Source: Saccopteryx bilineata
Lineage: Eukaryota > Chordata > Mammalia > Chiroptera > Emballonuridae
DNA length: 64,000 nucleotides
Assembly (NCBI RefSeq): GCF_036850765.1
Contig: NC_089492.1
Span: 72,356,482 to 72,420,481, forward strand
Direction: 5' to 3'
Shown here: piece after piece, positions 1-11,215 of the stretch
Numbering within the stretch: the first letter of the stretch is position 1
Layout: every line of letters starts with the position of its first letter
Made by a program: the position numbers and the translations under genes
The notes under the pieces: model-generated
Database searches by the model: none
The model's input: the letters and a program-made list of their open reading frames with translations, nothing else
What the model was told of the DNA's origin: nothing

Positions 1-35
1 TTCTTTCTTTCTTTCTCTCTCTCTCTCTCTCTCTT
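1..35. repeat. (TTTC)n/(TC)n simple repeat
   Basis: A pyrimidine tract starts as TTTC units and passes into TC units before a T-rich run. It is cut by the window edge, so its full length is unknown. It may be the pyrimidine-rich end of a SINE lying to the left. Confidence 0.85.
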
Positions 36-117
36 TTTATTTTTATCATGTTTGAAATCTAATCAGTAGAAAGGAGTAGGGAAGAGGATGAAAATGCTTT
101 TATAAAAAAACTAAGAG

Positions 118-481
118 CCTAGCGTGCGGAGGACCCGGGTTCGATTCCCGGCCAGGGCACACAGGAGAAGCGCCCATTTGCTTCTCCACTCCTCCGCCGC
201 ACTTTCCTCTCTGTCTCTCTCTTCCCCTCCCGGAACCAAGGCTCCATTGGAGCAAAGATGGCCTGGGCGCTGGGGATGGCTCTGTGGCCTCTGCCTCAGG
301 CGCTAGAGTGGCTCTGGTCGCAACATGGCGATGCCCAGGATGGGCAGAGCATCGCCCCCTGGTGGGCAGAGCGTCGCCCCTGGTGGGCGTGCCAGGTGGA
401 TCCCGGTCGGGCGCATGCGGGAGTCTGTCTGACTGTCCCTGTTTCCAGCTTCAGAAAAATGGAAAAAACAAACAAACAAAC
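118..481 (+). mobile_element. SINE family A, tRNA-derived, 5' truncated
   Basis: The element enters partway through its tRNA-like head, keeps the B-box-like GGTTCGATTCC, and continues through the pyrimidine-rich segment, the ggctccattggagcaaagat block and an A-rich tail. Direct repeats aaaactaagag at 107-117 and 483-493 flank it, which is a target-site duplication left by L1-type retroposition. The A box is missing, so Pol III transcription from its own promoter is unlikely. The tail carries one CTCF-like core at 354-365 and a second that has lost one C. Reading frames across this copy recur in every family A copy and are not genes. Confidence 0.93.
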
Positions 482-493
482 AAAAACTAAGAG

Positions 494-1085
494 GAAGGAG
501 ATAAAAGCTCCTGACAGAATGTGTATGACATCAGAGGCTGCAGACTGAGCAAGACTTCATATTAGTTTGAGTAAAAAAAATAAAAATAAAAAAAAAACAA
601 ATATACATGCATGCACAGAGAAAAGTCTCATACATCCCAAGTACTGTATTTCTGCTACTAAATCAACTAAACAAAAGTACATAGATTAGTAAAAAAACAA
701 ATTACCTTGGAGAAAGTTTTCAATCTTTGTATGTTTTATTTATATTTTGTAGTAAGACACATTGTAAATAGGAAATGTAATGAAACAATTTTCATTTCTG
801 GTGTCCCTGAATGGAGTAATACATTTTTCCATCTAAATGTTCTTATATTCAGTTTTTAATATTTGTATTTTTTCATTATATTGTTGTACAAAATATACTC
901 TGAGAGAATGTTGTGTTTATTCAAAGAAAAAACTATCAATTCAGAACTGTTTGGACATAGTTTAAACAATGATGTAGTGCTAAATTCCTTTCAGCCTTCC
1001 CATCATGTTTTGTTCAGCAGAATTACACTAATGACTACTCTTTGGAAGTCAGAAATCTAAAAGATTACTTGACAATTATAATCAC
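494..1085. other. AT-rich stretch, nothing recognised
   Basis: The sequence is A/T-rich with short poly-A runs near 570-600. I see no repeat family, splice signal or coding frame that I can defend. Confidence 0.6.
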
Positions 1086-1592
1086 AGGGGAATATTACTC
1101 AACGGCAAAAAAAAAAAAAGAAAGAAAGAAATCTTACCTTTTGTGACAATATGGATGGACTTAGAGATCATTATGCTAAGTGAAATAAGCCAGTCAGAGA
1201 AAGACAAATACCATATGATTTCACTTATATGTGGAATCTAATGAAGAAAATAAACCAACCAACAAAATAGACTCATTGATAGAATAGACTGACAGCTATC
1301 AGAGGGGAGGGGGCTTGGGGGCTGGGTAAAAAAGGTGAAAAGGTGAAGGGATTAAGCAAAAGAAAAATAAAACTCATGGACAACAGTATGGTGGTTACGA
1401 GAGAGAAGGAGGGTGGGGGCGATAGAAGAGGGTAAAGGGGGGTAAATGGTGACAGAAGGAGACTTGACTACGAGTGTTGAACACACACTGCAGTGTACAG
1501 CTGTTGCGTTATAGAATTTTACACCTGGAACCTACATAATTTTATTAACGAATGTCACCCCAATCAATTCAATTAAAAATATATAAATAAGA
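1086..1592 (+). mobile_element. LINE-1 3' end (end of ORF2 region and 3' UTR)
   Basis: The segment opens with the ggaatattactcaacgg motif and continues with atggatggacttagaga and atatgtggaatctaatga, hallmarks of the mammalian L1 3' UTR. A purine-rich run follows, then the L1 tail acctacataattttattaac and an A-rich end. It is a 5'-truncated copy with no usable reading frame. No clean target-site duplication was found, so it is older than the copy at 2407-2740. Confidence 0.85.
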
Positions 1593-1814
1593 AAATTTTT
1601 AAAAATCAAAAACTGGAAGCAATTTTATAGTTTCTGTAATAGATGTGGAAGCTCCGACTGCTGGCTGAGCGAGGTGTTCAGATGTAAGACAAGACTGCAA
1701 TAGGGGCAGTGTTGAAGAGGAAGGGATTAATTTCAGCAGATGGAACATAGTGGACAGCAAAGGAAATGGTGTTTCAAGTATATACAAAAGAGAACCTATT
1801 TCCCTGAGACCTTT

Positions 1815-1990
1815 CTGAGTGCCCAGCATGATGGAAGTTCTTTACTCTGCTACATCCTTTTATTTTCCTAACAATCGGGTATAGTTGCTATTATTATGCC
1901 CAGTTTACAAATGACTCAACTGAAGTTTCATGAAGACTAATTTTTCCTGGATTGTCTGGCCAGTAAAAAAAGAAAACCATGTCCATCTGA
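1815..1990 (-). repeat. MIR-type ancient SINE fragment
   Basis: The sequence gtgcccagcatgatg...ttattatgcccagtttacaaatgactcaactgaag matches the reverse complement of the MIR core and 3' half (cctcatctgtaaaatgggga and the gtgcctggcac tail). It is heavily diverged, as expected for MIR. Confidence 0.6.
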
Positions 1991-2392
1991 CTGATTTCTC
2001 ACTCCTTTGCATCACATACAGCCATTGAAATGGTGGGCCAAGCATTGACAGGGAGCCACTTTGAACCTAACTTTTACTAAGTGAGCAAAACCAGAACCAA
2101 CTCATGTACTAACTGTGAGGAAAATAACTTTCTTGATAAAAACATATGGGCAATAATGTGAATGAAGTCTGCTTACCTGATCTTTCAAGGTCATTATGAA
2201 AGGTGAAGAGCTTACCTTTTATAATTCACTCCACAATTGAGGTATTTTATATTGGGAAGAAAAAATTCAGAGAGGGTGCCTTCTAGTGACTATTTTTTCT
2301 TTCATTGACATTCAAATGTTTAAGCTCATCAACTACATTGATAGAAACTTTCTCAGTGAAGTAGTTACTAATTGGCATCTGATTACTTTAAA
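1991..2392. other. Unassigned sequence
   Basis: A non-repetitive AT-rich stretch runs up to the L1 insertion point. The short open frame at 2286-2468 runs into the L1 tail and has no family likeness. Confidence 0.5.
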
Positions 2393-2406
2393 ATATGTTC
2401 CTGGAA

Positions 2407-2740
2407 GTGAAATAAGTAAATCAGAAAAAAACAAGAACTACATGATTCCATACATTGGTGGAACATAAAAATGAGACTAAGAGACATGGACAAGAGTGTG
2501 GTGGTTACCAAGGGTGGGGGGGGAGGGAGGACATGGGAGGGAGGGAGGGAGAGAGTTAGGGGGAGGGGGAGGGGCACAGAGAACTAGATGGAGGGTGACG
2601 GAGGACAATCTGACTTTGGGCGAGGGGTTTGCAACATAATTTGATGACAAAATAACCTAGACATGTTTTCTTTGAATATATGTACCCTGATTTATTAATG
2701 TCATCCCATTACCATTAATAAAAATTTATTAAAAAAATAT
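2407..2740 (+). mobile_element. Young LINE-1 3' UTR, severely 5' truncated
   Basis: Flanking copies of atatgttcctggaa at 2393-2406 and 2741-2754 are perfect target-site duplications. The insert has only the L1 3' end: a G-rich polypurine tract (about 2509-2575), ctgactttgggcgagggg, the cctagacatgttttctttg segment and an A-rich tail after attaataaaaattt. It is nearly identical to the copy at 59175-59466, so both are recent. The G tract has many runs of three or more G and could form G-quadruplexes. Confidence 0.9.
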
Positions 2741-2754
2741 ATATGTTCCTGGAA

Positions 2755-3211
2755 AACATGGGCATTTCATGAAATTGATGGATTTGTTATAAATTTTTGT
2801 TTAGAATTCTAAACTAGTACTACGATGCTCTTTAAGCTTCCCACCACTTTATAAACACTCTTGTTGGCCACAGAGTATTTATAGTGTATATGCCAAACTT
2901 AATTCAACTAAGAGCCTGGATTTGTTTTCCAGTGTTTTGAAAACTGCATAAATTTTGATGATTGACACCCAGGGTGTGATTCTTTTTCCTGGACTGAAAA
3001 ATAAACTGAATCTTTCTACTTCTGAATAATAAACACCCACAATTTAAACAGAGTAGAAAGGCTTTGGTTGTTTTTCAAAGTGCATTCACTATTAGAAAGT
3101 AGACCTAGAAGAAATGTTCATTTGATTTAAAAATTTCTCAGGAAAGATAATCATGACTTGTGTTAATACCCTTATAGTTTCCCTAATATTTTCAATACAT
3201 TTCTCTTGACC
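2755..3211. other. Unassigned sequence
   Basis: Non-repetitive, AT-rich sequence between two retroposon insertions. I found no gene-like or repeat-like signal. Confidence 0.5.
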
Positions 3212-3225
3212 AAATCAGTTTAACT

Positions 3226-3415
3226 TGCCTGACCTGTGGTGGCGCAGTGGATAAAGCGTCAACCTGGAAATGCTGAGGTTGCCGGTTCGAAACCCTGGGC
3301 TTGCCTGGTCAAGGCACATATGGGAGTTGATGCTTCCAGCTCCTCCCCCCTTCTCTCTCTCTGTTTCTCTCTCTCCCTCTCTCTCTCCTCTCTAAAAAAT
3401 GAATAAATAAAAAAA
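3226..3415 (+). mobile_element. SINE family B, tRNA-derived, full length
   Basis: A tRNA-like head with A-box-like TGGCGCAGTGG and B-box-like GGTTCGAAACC is followed by the agttgatgcttccagctcc body, a CT-rich stretch and an A-rich tail (aaaatgaataaataaa). It is bounded by perfect 14-bp duplications aaatcagtttaact at 3212-3225 and 3416-3429. The intact boxes and perfect duplication point to a young copy. Confidence 0.95.
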
Positions 3416-3948
3416 AAATCAGTTTAACTCAGCATTATGACTAGTGTAGCTTAATTTTTTTTTTCTGATATTACCATGTGGGTTAGGTTGTCAAGTAAAC
3501 AGCATATGTGACTTAGGCTTCTAAGTTATATGTTTAAATCTGATTCTTATGTTACCCTTTAGAGCATATTACATATGATTATGTAATCTTATCTATAGTG
3601 TACTGATTTTTAATTGAGTTTTTAAATCATTTGATTCATATTAATAGCCTTTATCTTCAACATATTGGAATCATAAAATATTTCAAATAATTTAGTAAAT
3701 TTCTTAATTAATTATTTTACTGGTAAACATAAGCCAAGATTTTTTGTAAAGTTTAAAAAACAAATCCGTGTAAGGCAGATACTAAAAGCCATATACAGTT
3801 TAGGTAAAGCAGAAAGGTTTGTCAAAAACAATGAAAAATCACAAACATTATTTATGATAGTAAACCATGAAAAGAAATACCTGCCAGATAATAGAAACCA
3901 CATGTGGATAATAAACCACATGTCATTAGATAAAAAGGTTATCCAGTT

Positions 3949-4298
3949 GTTTTTTTGTTTGTTTTTAATGCGTGAATGAGAGACAGAGACAGACAGGAAG
4001 GGAGAAAGGTGAGAAGCATCATCTCATAGTTGTGGCACCTTAGTTGTTCATTGATTGCTTCTCATACATGCCTTTACCCAGGGGTTTCAATTGAACCAGT
4101 AACCCATTGCTCAAGCCAGCAACCTTGGGCTCAAGCCAGCACCCTTTGGGTTCAAGCCAGCAACCATGGAGTCATGTCTATGATCCCATGCTCAAGCCGG
4201 AGGAGCCCGTGCTCAAGCCAGCAACCTCAGGGTTTTGAACCTGGACCTCAGCAATGCAGGTCAATGTTCTATCCACTGTGCCAGCACCAGTCAGTCAA
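3949..4298 (-). mobile_element. SINE family C, tRNA-derived
   Basis: Reading in reverse, a tRNA-like head at the right end leads into the diagnostic body of repeated gctcaagccagcaacc-like units, then cattgattgcttctcatac, and a CT/A-rich tail at the left. Duplications gttatccagtt lie at 3938-3948 and 4299-4309. The body's internal short repeats (roughly 20-30 bp units around CTCAAGCCAGC) are a consistent mark of this family. Confidence 0.93.
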
Positions 4299-4309
4299 GT
4301 TATCCAGTT

Positions 4310-7300
4310 TTTGTTTTAGCTAGGAAGTTAACTTTTTATTCAGCTACATTATGACTCCTCAGCTCAGGGTTCTAGTAACTGCCCTACACAGTCTTTCATT
4401 TCTTTACTTTTTTCTTTTTATGTTTATTTTACTTTTGCCTTTTTAATGGTGTTTTTGTTCATGTATTCTCTGAGTTGGCTCTAGGAATCAGGGGTAAAAT
4501 ACTTGTAAAAAAATCACTACTTTCCGTACAAATTAAGTATAGCTAAAATGAGCATTATTCAGCTACCCATTAAAAAATGAAACAAAACAAGACAGGCCTA
4601 AATTATCTACTCCATAAAAAGGAAAGCAGAGGAATAATAAGAGCCATCCACCATCTTTACCTACTGATCTCTCCCTGCTGGTCTTTCATTAGAATAATTC
4701 CAGCATAGAGAAGCTGGAGGATAGAGGCATTGTTAATTACTCCTCTCAGATAATGACTTGACTTACTGGGTGGCCTCTTCTGTCTGTCCTGAGGCTGATG
4801 AAGAATATTTTGTGGAGAGAGAATATTGGTGTTAACGTGGACTGCATGTGTCCTCTCAACAAGTAAGGTGTAAATGGGTCAATCCACTCCCCTCCATGAG
4901 GATTTCAGCCCTGTGGTGCTCCCCTCAGTCCCTTCTGCTCACTATTAGGTTTTTTCTTGAAGGTCAGTGGGCCAGAGTTGGGGAGAGAGGACCTCGAAGA
5001 CAGCTTCATTGGAGTTGGCCTTTTGTTGTGATTTTGGCCTATTCTAGTTTGATATTGTTGCTGTAGATGATAGAAAATCAAACTAGTTTATATCTCTCTC
5101 CCCCAATTGTTACCTGACATATGGAAACAGGTAAGGAAGACTCATGTCAGCCTGGAAGGATTTACAAATTCAGACTCTTTCTCTAGCTCCAAGCTCTGCA
5201 TTCCTCTAATAGGCTTCACTTTCAAGAAAAAAGATATGATCACCAGCAGCTGGAGATTTGCACCATCTTTACAGTGTTGGTCCCAAATCAAATAGAATGC
5301 TTTTCTCAATCAGTCCATTAAACTTTCTGAGGATCACTGACTGTTCTAATTTGCATCATATGCCCATCCATGCCTCAACACCTGTATTCATATAAATAGA
5401 GTACTCTGAATGGTCAGGTCATGCACATAACCAAATTTGTGTTGCTCAGGAGAGCCCACCACAATCAAAACAAAATAAACACCATGAAAAAAGAGACACT
5501 CCTTAACCGAGATGAGTGGGTGCACGTGATACGCAGTGTCCTACAAAAATACCGACGATTTTGTAACAGGATTTTTTAAGAAAATTTGGGATAGATTAGA
5601 ATACAAATTGGGATTATTCTTCTGAAAGAGAAACACTGGGGATATTTATGAGTTTCTTTTTTGTGTGTGTGCATTTTAACTAGCTGAGTTCAAATTGAAT
5701 GTGCGACTTCATTGTCTATTTTTTTATTTATTGTTATGACAACTGCTATTTTGTGTTACTAAAAACATTTTTTATAAAAATTTAATGACAACAGAAAATA
5801 CCTTTTAATGACTATAACGTAATTGATAGCCATGGCCTTATTTTTGATTATTTGTTTTGATTATTTTTAATTATAAACATTTTCAAGCATTGGCTTATTT
5901 CTAAATTAAGGAATAATTTTATAGATAAATTTCTAAAGTTATGTTTCTGATTAAAGTGTAGGAATATTTGCATTAATCTTATATTGACATAGTTATTGCC
6001 CAACTTGCCCTATCTTTAGATATTCTCTTAGGCTCTCTTTTTTTCACCTTAGTCTACACATTTTTTCATGGCAAACTAATACATTTCCAATATTTTAATT
6101 ACCATCTTTACTTAGATGGTCAATAAATATGCATATTTTAATTGGGAATTCTCTCCCAGGTTCCTGACCTCCAAATCCAATAGCATATTGACAATATCTC
6201 CACTTGGATGTCTCAGTGAGCTTCTGATTTAACATGTACAAAACCTACTCATTGTCATATCACCATCCTAAAGTCTGGGCTCTATGATTTTCACAGTGGA
6301 CTGACTGTTCATTGGAGGCTGTGCACTGTTTTTCCTGCTAACAGTTCTCCACCTTTTCTGACACAGAACAGAATGCGTGGCCATAATAAAAGTGAGTACT
6401 GTGCAACTAACTTTTGGAAAATCCTGTATATCAAAATGAAGAAAGAAAACATGATGTCTTTTCTGTTGATTCAAAAGTTCTTTATAAGTAAAATGTTAGT
6501 ACTAAAGAGTTTAATATATGAAATTATAGACAGTAAAATATAAAATGAACAGTATTGTTTTATAAATTTAGATATCTTGCTTTAATATACAAAAAAAAAT
6601 CTCTTGCTTCCCTAAATAAAAACTAAATTAAAATTTAAAGTAACTCCAGACAGCAAACCATAGAATTGGATACTTCTATAGGCATGTTTTTGGAAGACTT
6701 GTGCACATAGTGTATTTCTTGGTAAGTTCTGTGGTCAATAGCAAAGAGCTTAAACTAACATCAATCTAAAAAGCCATGCCTCCCTATAGAATGATTGTAT
6801 TTTTGTATATGTGTTCTGGTACTTGTATATTTATAAATTTGTTTACTCTCCTTCTAGAACGAAAGCATCTCATATTCTCTAGTTTTGCTTAATGCTGTCC
6901 TCGAAAAGGCACAGCCAAACTAATGTTTCTCATGAACATTAACACTGATGCAAGTTGAAATTTTTTGTATCTACTAACTTTGCATTTATTTATTTATTGA
7001 GAAATGATAGACTTCTGACAAATTTTCTAAGAAATTTCAAGTTGCTTCTCATATTAAAACTCCATGTTGATACTCATGAGTTTACTTTTTTTTTATGGTT
7101 CAAGCGGCTGGGTGAATTCAGGAGCTTGGTTCCTTAATCAGTTCCTCTGAAATACATTCACCTGCAGTCTGTCAGCAAGAATAGAGAGAAACTGGGCTGT
7201 TCAAAGGCTAATTTCCCATGTTGTGCAAACATAGAAGACAGAGAATCCAGTCTGCTGATCTGAAATCACAGCCTTCTTTCTTATGGTTGCTTTCTGTTGT

Positions 7301-8362
7301 TACACATGTATTTCTTATGAAAGATTAAATAATTCCCTGTGGGTTGTAGTCCATAATAAGTGGAAGGCAAACAGTGCAGGAAATTCTTAATGCAAGATGA
7401 AACAAATGAAGCCATACATAAATACTTAAAATTGACCTGGAATAGTTTATTAAAATTACATGTTTATATTCATGGCAGTATTCAAATTTTGAAACTCTTT
7501 GTTCATTGGCAGAAAATAATCAGTAAAGAAGAGGGTGGTATTCGGTAATATCCCACATCAGTCCATTACTTCACTTAAGAAAACGATATATTTGGACTTT
7601 GTCTTTAAATTTTACATGAGTTTTTATGTGATTGAACATCTAAAGCTGGGACAAGTAAATATATATTATTATTATTGCTAAAATCATTTTGATCTCTCTT
7701 TTTAAAAATCTACTATGATTAAGTATTGAAAGGAAAAGTGTTTTTATTTAACAATTCTGAATTAATTTACTGAAATAAATTGTAAAATTTTGCTGAGATT
7801 CACCACAAAGTGACTTTGAGGGACTGTGATAATATAGCATCAATTTAGAGACCATCTTAGATTAGAATATATGTCTTGTAACACTTAGCAATGCCAATGA
7901 TAGTGTTCTTTTAGAACTTCTACACCCTGAACTTATGAGAGAGATTGGTCCTTAATGGGTAATGCAGAAAGCACAGTCCAAGTTTTATAAATCTATCCTG
8001 AGAGCATTTTCCCATATGACACTATGCAATATTACTTTACTTAAACTGTAGGCATCTTGTTTTAATTTGTGACCTACAGAAACAATTTAAAGTACAACCT
8101 TAATATATGACTGTTGCAGTAAGTAATGTTGCAGGTGACATTTACCTTTCTAGATGAAACAATGTTTTGGATGGAATAGTTTGGAACTAAAAGGCAGCAT
8201 GATACGGCTGTCAGTACTGAGTGGTGATGATACCATAAATAATATGGAATACATCACTTGAGAGTTACAAAACCTCCTGGCCAACTAGAAAGAAGTCATA
8301 GAAAGAAACTATGCAAGAAGATTAGCAGAACTCACTATGCATTGCACACATAAGGTTGAACT
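4310..8362. other. Long AT-rich stretch, mostly unassigned
   Basis: About 4 kb holds no defensible gene. Around 6120-6290 the text (ccacttggatgtctcagtg, ttaacatgtacaaaacc) recalls a fragment of an old LINE, perhaps L2, but the match is weak. The short frames here lack start context, splice sites and family likeness. The rest appears to be unique or fully decayed sequence. Confidence 0.5.
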
Positions 8363-8379
8363 AAATTTAACTACTTCTT

Positions 8380-8797
8380 TTTTTTTATTATTTTTTTATT
8401 TTTTTATTTTTTTCATTTTTCTGAAGCTGGAAACAGGGAGAGACAGTCAGACAGACTCCCGCATGCGCCCGACCGGGATCCACCCGGCACGCCCATCATG
8501 GGCGACGCTCTGCCCACCAGGGGGCGATGCTCTCTGCCCATCCTGGGCGTTGCCATGTTGCGACCAGAGCCACTCTAGCGCCTGGGGCAGAGGCCACAGA
8601 GCCATCCCCAGCGCCCGGGCCATCTTTGCTCCAATGGAGCCTTGGCTGCAGGAGGGGACGAGAGAGACAGAGAGGAAAGCACGGCGGAGGGGTGGAGAAG
8701 CAAATGGGCGCTTCTCCTGTGTGCCCTGGCCGGGAATCGAACCCGGGTCCTCCGCACGCTAGGCCGTCGCTCTACCGCTGAGCCAACCGGCCAGGGC
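8380..8797 (-). mobile_element. SINE family A, full length
   Basis: This is a complete reverse-oriented copy: T-rich tail at the left, CTCF-like region, gctccaatggagcc block, purine-rich stretch, and tRNA-like head at the right with B box (ggaatcgaacc on the plus strand) and A box (accgctgagcca). Perfect 17-bp duplications aaatttaactacttctt lie at 8363-8379 and 8798-8814. One CTCF-like core is intact (8514-8525) and the neighbouring one has mutated to cccatcatgggc. The open frames crossing it are shadows of the SINE. Confidence 0.96.
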
Positions 8798-8814
8798 AAA
8801 TTTAACTACTTCTT

Positions 8815-9262
8815 GTGAGTAGATACCTTGCATCATTTGTCTCTTCTTTCTCTGACTTGAAAGAAAATAACATTCTTTATGTTATCAAGGATAATCTACA
8901 TATAAGGCTATGCCCTGAAACCACTAGTGCTAGGTCCTCAGAAATAGTGTATAAATGTACCAAAGTACTCAGTATTCATACCACTGACACTCACAAAGCC
9001 CTGATAATGTGTAGAACTAACTGCTGATGGATACAAACTTAACTACAAAGTCATGAAGTTAGAGTAACATCAGAGGGTCATTCTTATTTTGAACAATAAA
9101 GGAAAAGAAAAGATGTACAAGAAATAAACTATTAAAGTTTATTGCTGTTTAGCAGTATCTCTATTTCCTGATTTAAAACTTGTTCTGTGTGCTATAATTT
9201 TATATTTTGTAGTAAAAAATTCAGTGTTTATGGGAGATGATGAGAAATATGTCTGAGTCATC
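8815..9262. other. Unassigned sequence
   Basis: Non-repetitive AT-rich sequence. A short frame at 8815-9027 shows no recognisable domain. Confidence 0.5.
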
Positions 9263-9279
9263 TAAAAATAACCCAGGTA

Positions 9280-9698
9280 CTTCCCCCTCTCCTTTCTCTC
9301 TCTCTCTCTTTCTTCCCCTCCCTCAGTCAAGGCTCCATTGGAGCAAAGTTGGCCTGGGCACTGAGGACGGCTCCATGGTTTCCACCTCAGGCACTGGAAT
9401 GACTCCGGCAGCAACAGAGCAACAGCGCATGTGGGAGTCTATCTGACTGCCTCCTGGCTTCTAACTTCAGAAAAATACAAAAAAAAACCCACAAAAAAAA
9501 GAGGTAACAATCACTGTGGACAGAAAGAACAAGTAGAGTAGGATAAAGGGAATCAGGAATTCATAAGAGAGGGAGCATGTGGCAATATTAAATAGAGTAT
9601 CAGAATAGTAATTATTGAAAAGGTAATGTTTAAGCAAAACCTACCAAAAAACAAGGGAAAACTTTTTTAAAAAAATAAAAAGTAATCATCTTTTCTCG
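9280..9698 (+). mobile_element. SINE family A 3' part plus about 200 bp of co-mobilised flank
   Basis: The insert begins inside the pyrimidine-rich part of SINE A, continues to its A-rich tail at about 9470-9500, then carries about 200 further bases before a perfect 17-bp duplication closes it (taaaaataacccaggta at 9263-9279 and 9699-9715). The extra 200 bp resemble a diverged L2-type segment (ggcaatattaaatagag, aaggtaatgtttaagcaaaacct). The simplest reading is a read-through SINE transcript that carried 3' flank from its source locus. Confidence 0.8.
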
Positions 9699-9920
9699 TA
9701 AAAATAACCCAGGTAATTATCTATGGAAACCACACATGAGATAATTCATGAAAACTAAAGGTTCATGATTCAGGCCCCATGACCTCAGCATATATGCTCT
9801 GCTATAACAACTTTCATAGTTGTCACACAATGATCTTAAAAGTGTTAAAATTTCAACTTCTGTGAAATCTCAATAAAAGGTTCTTAAAACTTGAGCTAAT
9901 GCAAAATGAGTGCATCTTCT

Positions 9921-10102
9921 TTTTATCTTATTTATTAATTTATTAATTTTAGTGAGGAGAGAGAGAGAGAATTGGGCAGAGGGGAGCAGGAAGCATCAAC
10001 TCCAACATGTGCCTTCATCAGGCAAGCCTGGGGTTTTGAACCGGCAACCTCAGCATTCCGGGTCAACACTATACCCACTGTGTCACCACAGGTCAGGCTG
10101 AT
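9921..10102 (-). mobile_element. SINE family B
   Basis: Reverse orientation: the A/T-rich tail is at the left and the tRNA-like head at the right (ccggcaacctcagcattccg, ccacaggtcaggc). Duplications tgcatcttct lie at 9911-9920 and 10103-10112. The head is more diverged than in the 3226 copy. Confidence 0.9.
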
Positions 10103-10337
10103 TGCATCTTCTATATAAATTTTTTATTGTGCGTTCCCTACTGTGGCTTAGCTAGTGAAGAACAAAAATGTAAAGACTTCTCTATTTTTGCAACTTTATT
10201 TGAAGTTAACAATGATCAATCTCCTAAAAATTACTAGCTAACTATGTGATAAAGAAAAATTATTTATTGAAACACAATTTAAAATGTAAAAGCGTCAACA
10301 CAACAAAAGTGCAATTCAGGTGCATAATATGTTTTCT

Positions 10338-10739
10338 TTTTTTGTGTGTGTGACAGAAAGAGAATCAGAGAGAGGAACATACGGACACACAGACAGAAAG
10401 GGAGAGAGATGAGAAGCATCAATTCTTCATTGTGGCACCTTAGTTGTTCATTGATTGCTTTCTCATATGTGCCTTGACCAGGGGTCTACAGTAGAGTGAA
10501 TGACCCTTTGCTCAAGCCAGCGACATTGGGCTCAAGCCAGTGACCTTTGGGCTCAAACCAGCGACTATGGAGTCATATCTATGATCCCACGCTCAATCCA
10601 GTGACCCTGTGCTCAAGCTGGTGAGCTTGTGCTCAAACTGAATGAGTCTGTGCTGAAACCAGCAACCTCGGGGTTTCGTACCTGGGTCCTCTGAGTCCCA
10701 ATTCAACACTCTATCCATTGCACCACCACCTAGTCAGGC
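10338..10739 (-). mobile_element. SINE family C
   Basis: The sequence gagaagcatcaattctt, cattgattgctttctcata and the CTCAAGCCAG-type repeated body match the family C order in reverse, ending in the tRNA-like head (accacctagtcaggc). The target-site duplication is not clear, and the body is diverged, suggesting an older copy. Confidence 0.88.
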
Positions 10740-10859
10740 ACTTTTAAAATCCCTAACCAAGTATGGCAGTCTTTCATCTATCCCTTCAGATCTCCCCCTC
10801 CCCTTTTTATTCTGTATGTCCTGGGAGCAACCACCAAGCACTAAGCTAACAGACTACCT

Positions 10860-11215
10860 GGCTGGCAGTGTTGTTTCACCATTGTCTGGAAATCCCAAGG
10901 GAAGGTGGAGCGGGAGGGAGAGTGCGTGAGGTAAGGCTGTTTATCCTCTGCTCTCTCCCAGCAAGGTTACTGCAGGCTGCCCATGGTCTGCAGTTGAAGG
11001 TCACAGAGTCAGCTGCCTCAACCAGAGTTTTCCCTCCACCAGTGCTCATCACCCGTCCCACCATTATTCTCAAAGGAGATAGTAATGGCTCCCAGCCTTT
11101 TTAGCCCCTGAAGTACTTTGCATTTTTCATAAAGTCTATCCATGCCTTGAGAATATTCACTTAAAAACTCATTTATTTCTTACTAGGACCCTTGCTGATA
11201 CACAAACAACAGATA
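10860..11215 (+). repeat. Ancient interspersed repeat remnant, class uncertain
   Basis: The text cctctgctctctcccagcaa, gaaggtcacagagtcagctg, gtaatggctcccagcc and acccttgctgatacac follows the order of a mid-age mammalian repeat that I recognise by text but cannot name reliably (LTR or old L1 3' end). It is GC-richer than its surroundings. The overlapping frames at 10868-11104 and 10876-11073 are not supported as genes. Confidence 0.4.

Noticed and set aside
3949..4298. CRISPR-like array from the repeated CTCAAGCCAGC units
   Set aside because: The units are imperfect, without uniform spacers, and recur in every family C SINE. This is mammalian DNA.
8337..8799. 141-codon frame and overlapping frames
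   Set aside because: They cross SINE family A. The same peptide-like text recurs at every family A copy (23 kb, 35 kb, 47 kb, 50 kb), so it is repeat translation.
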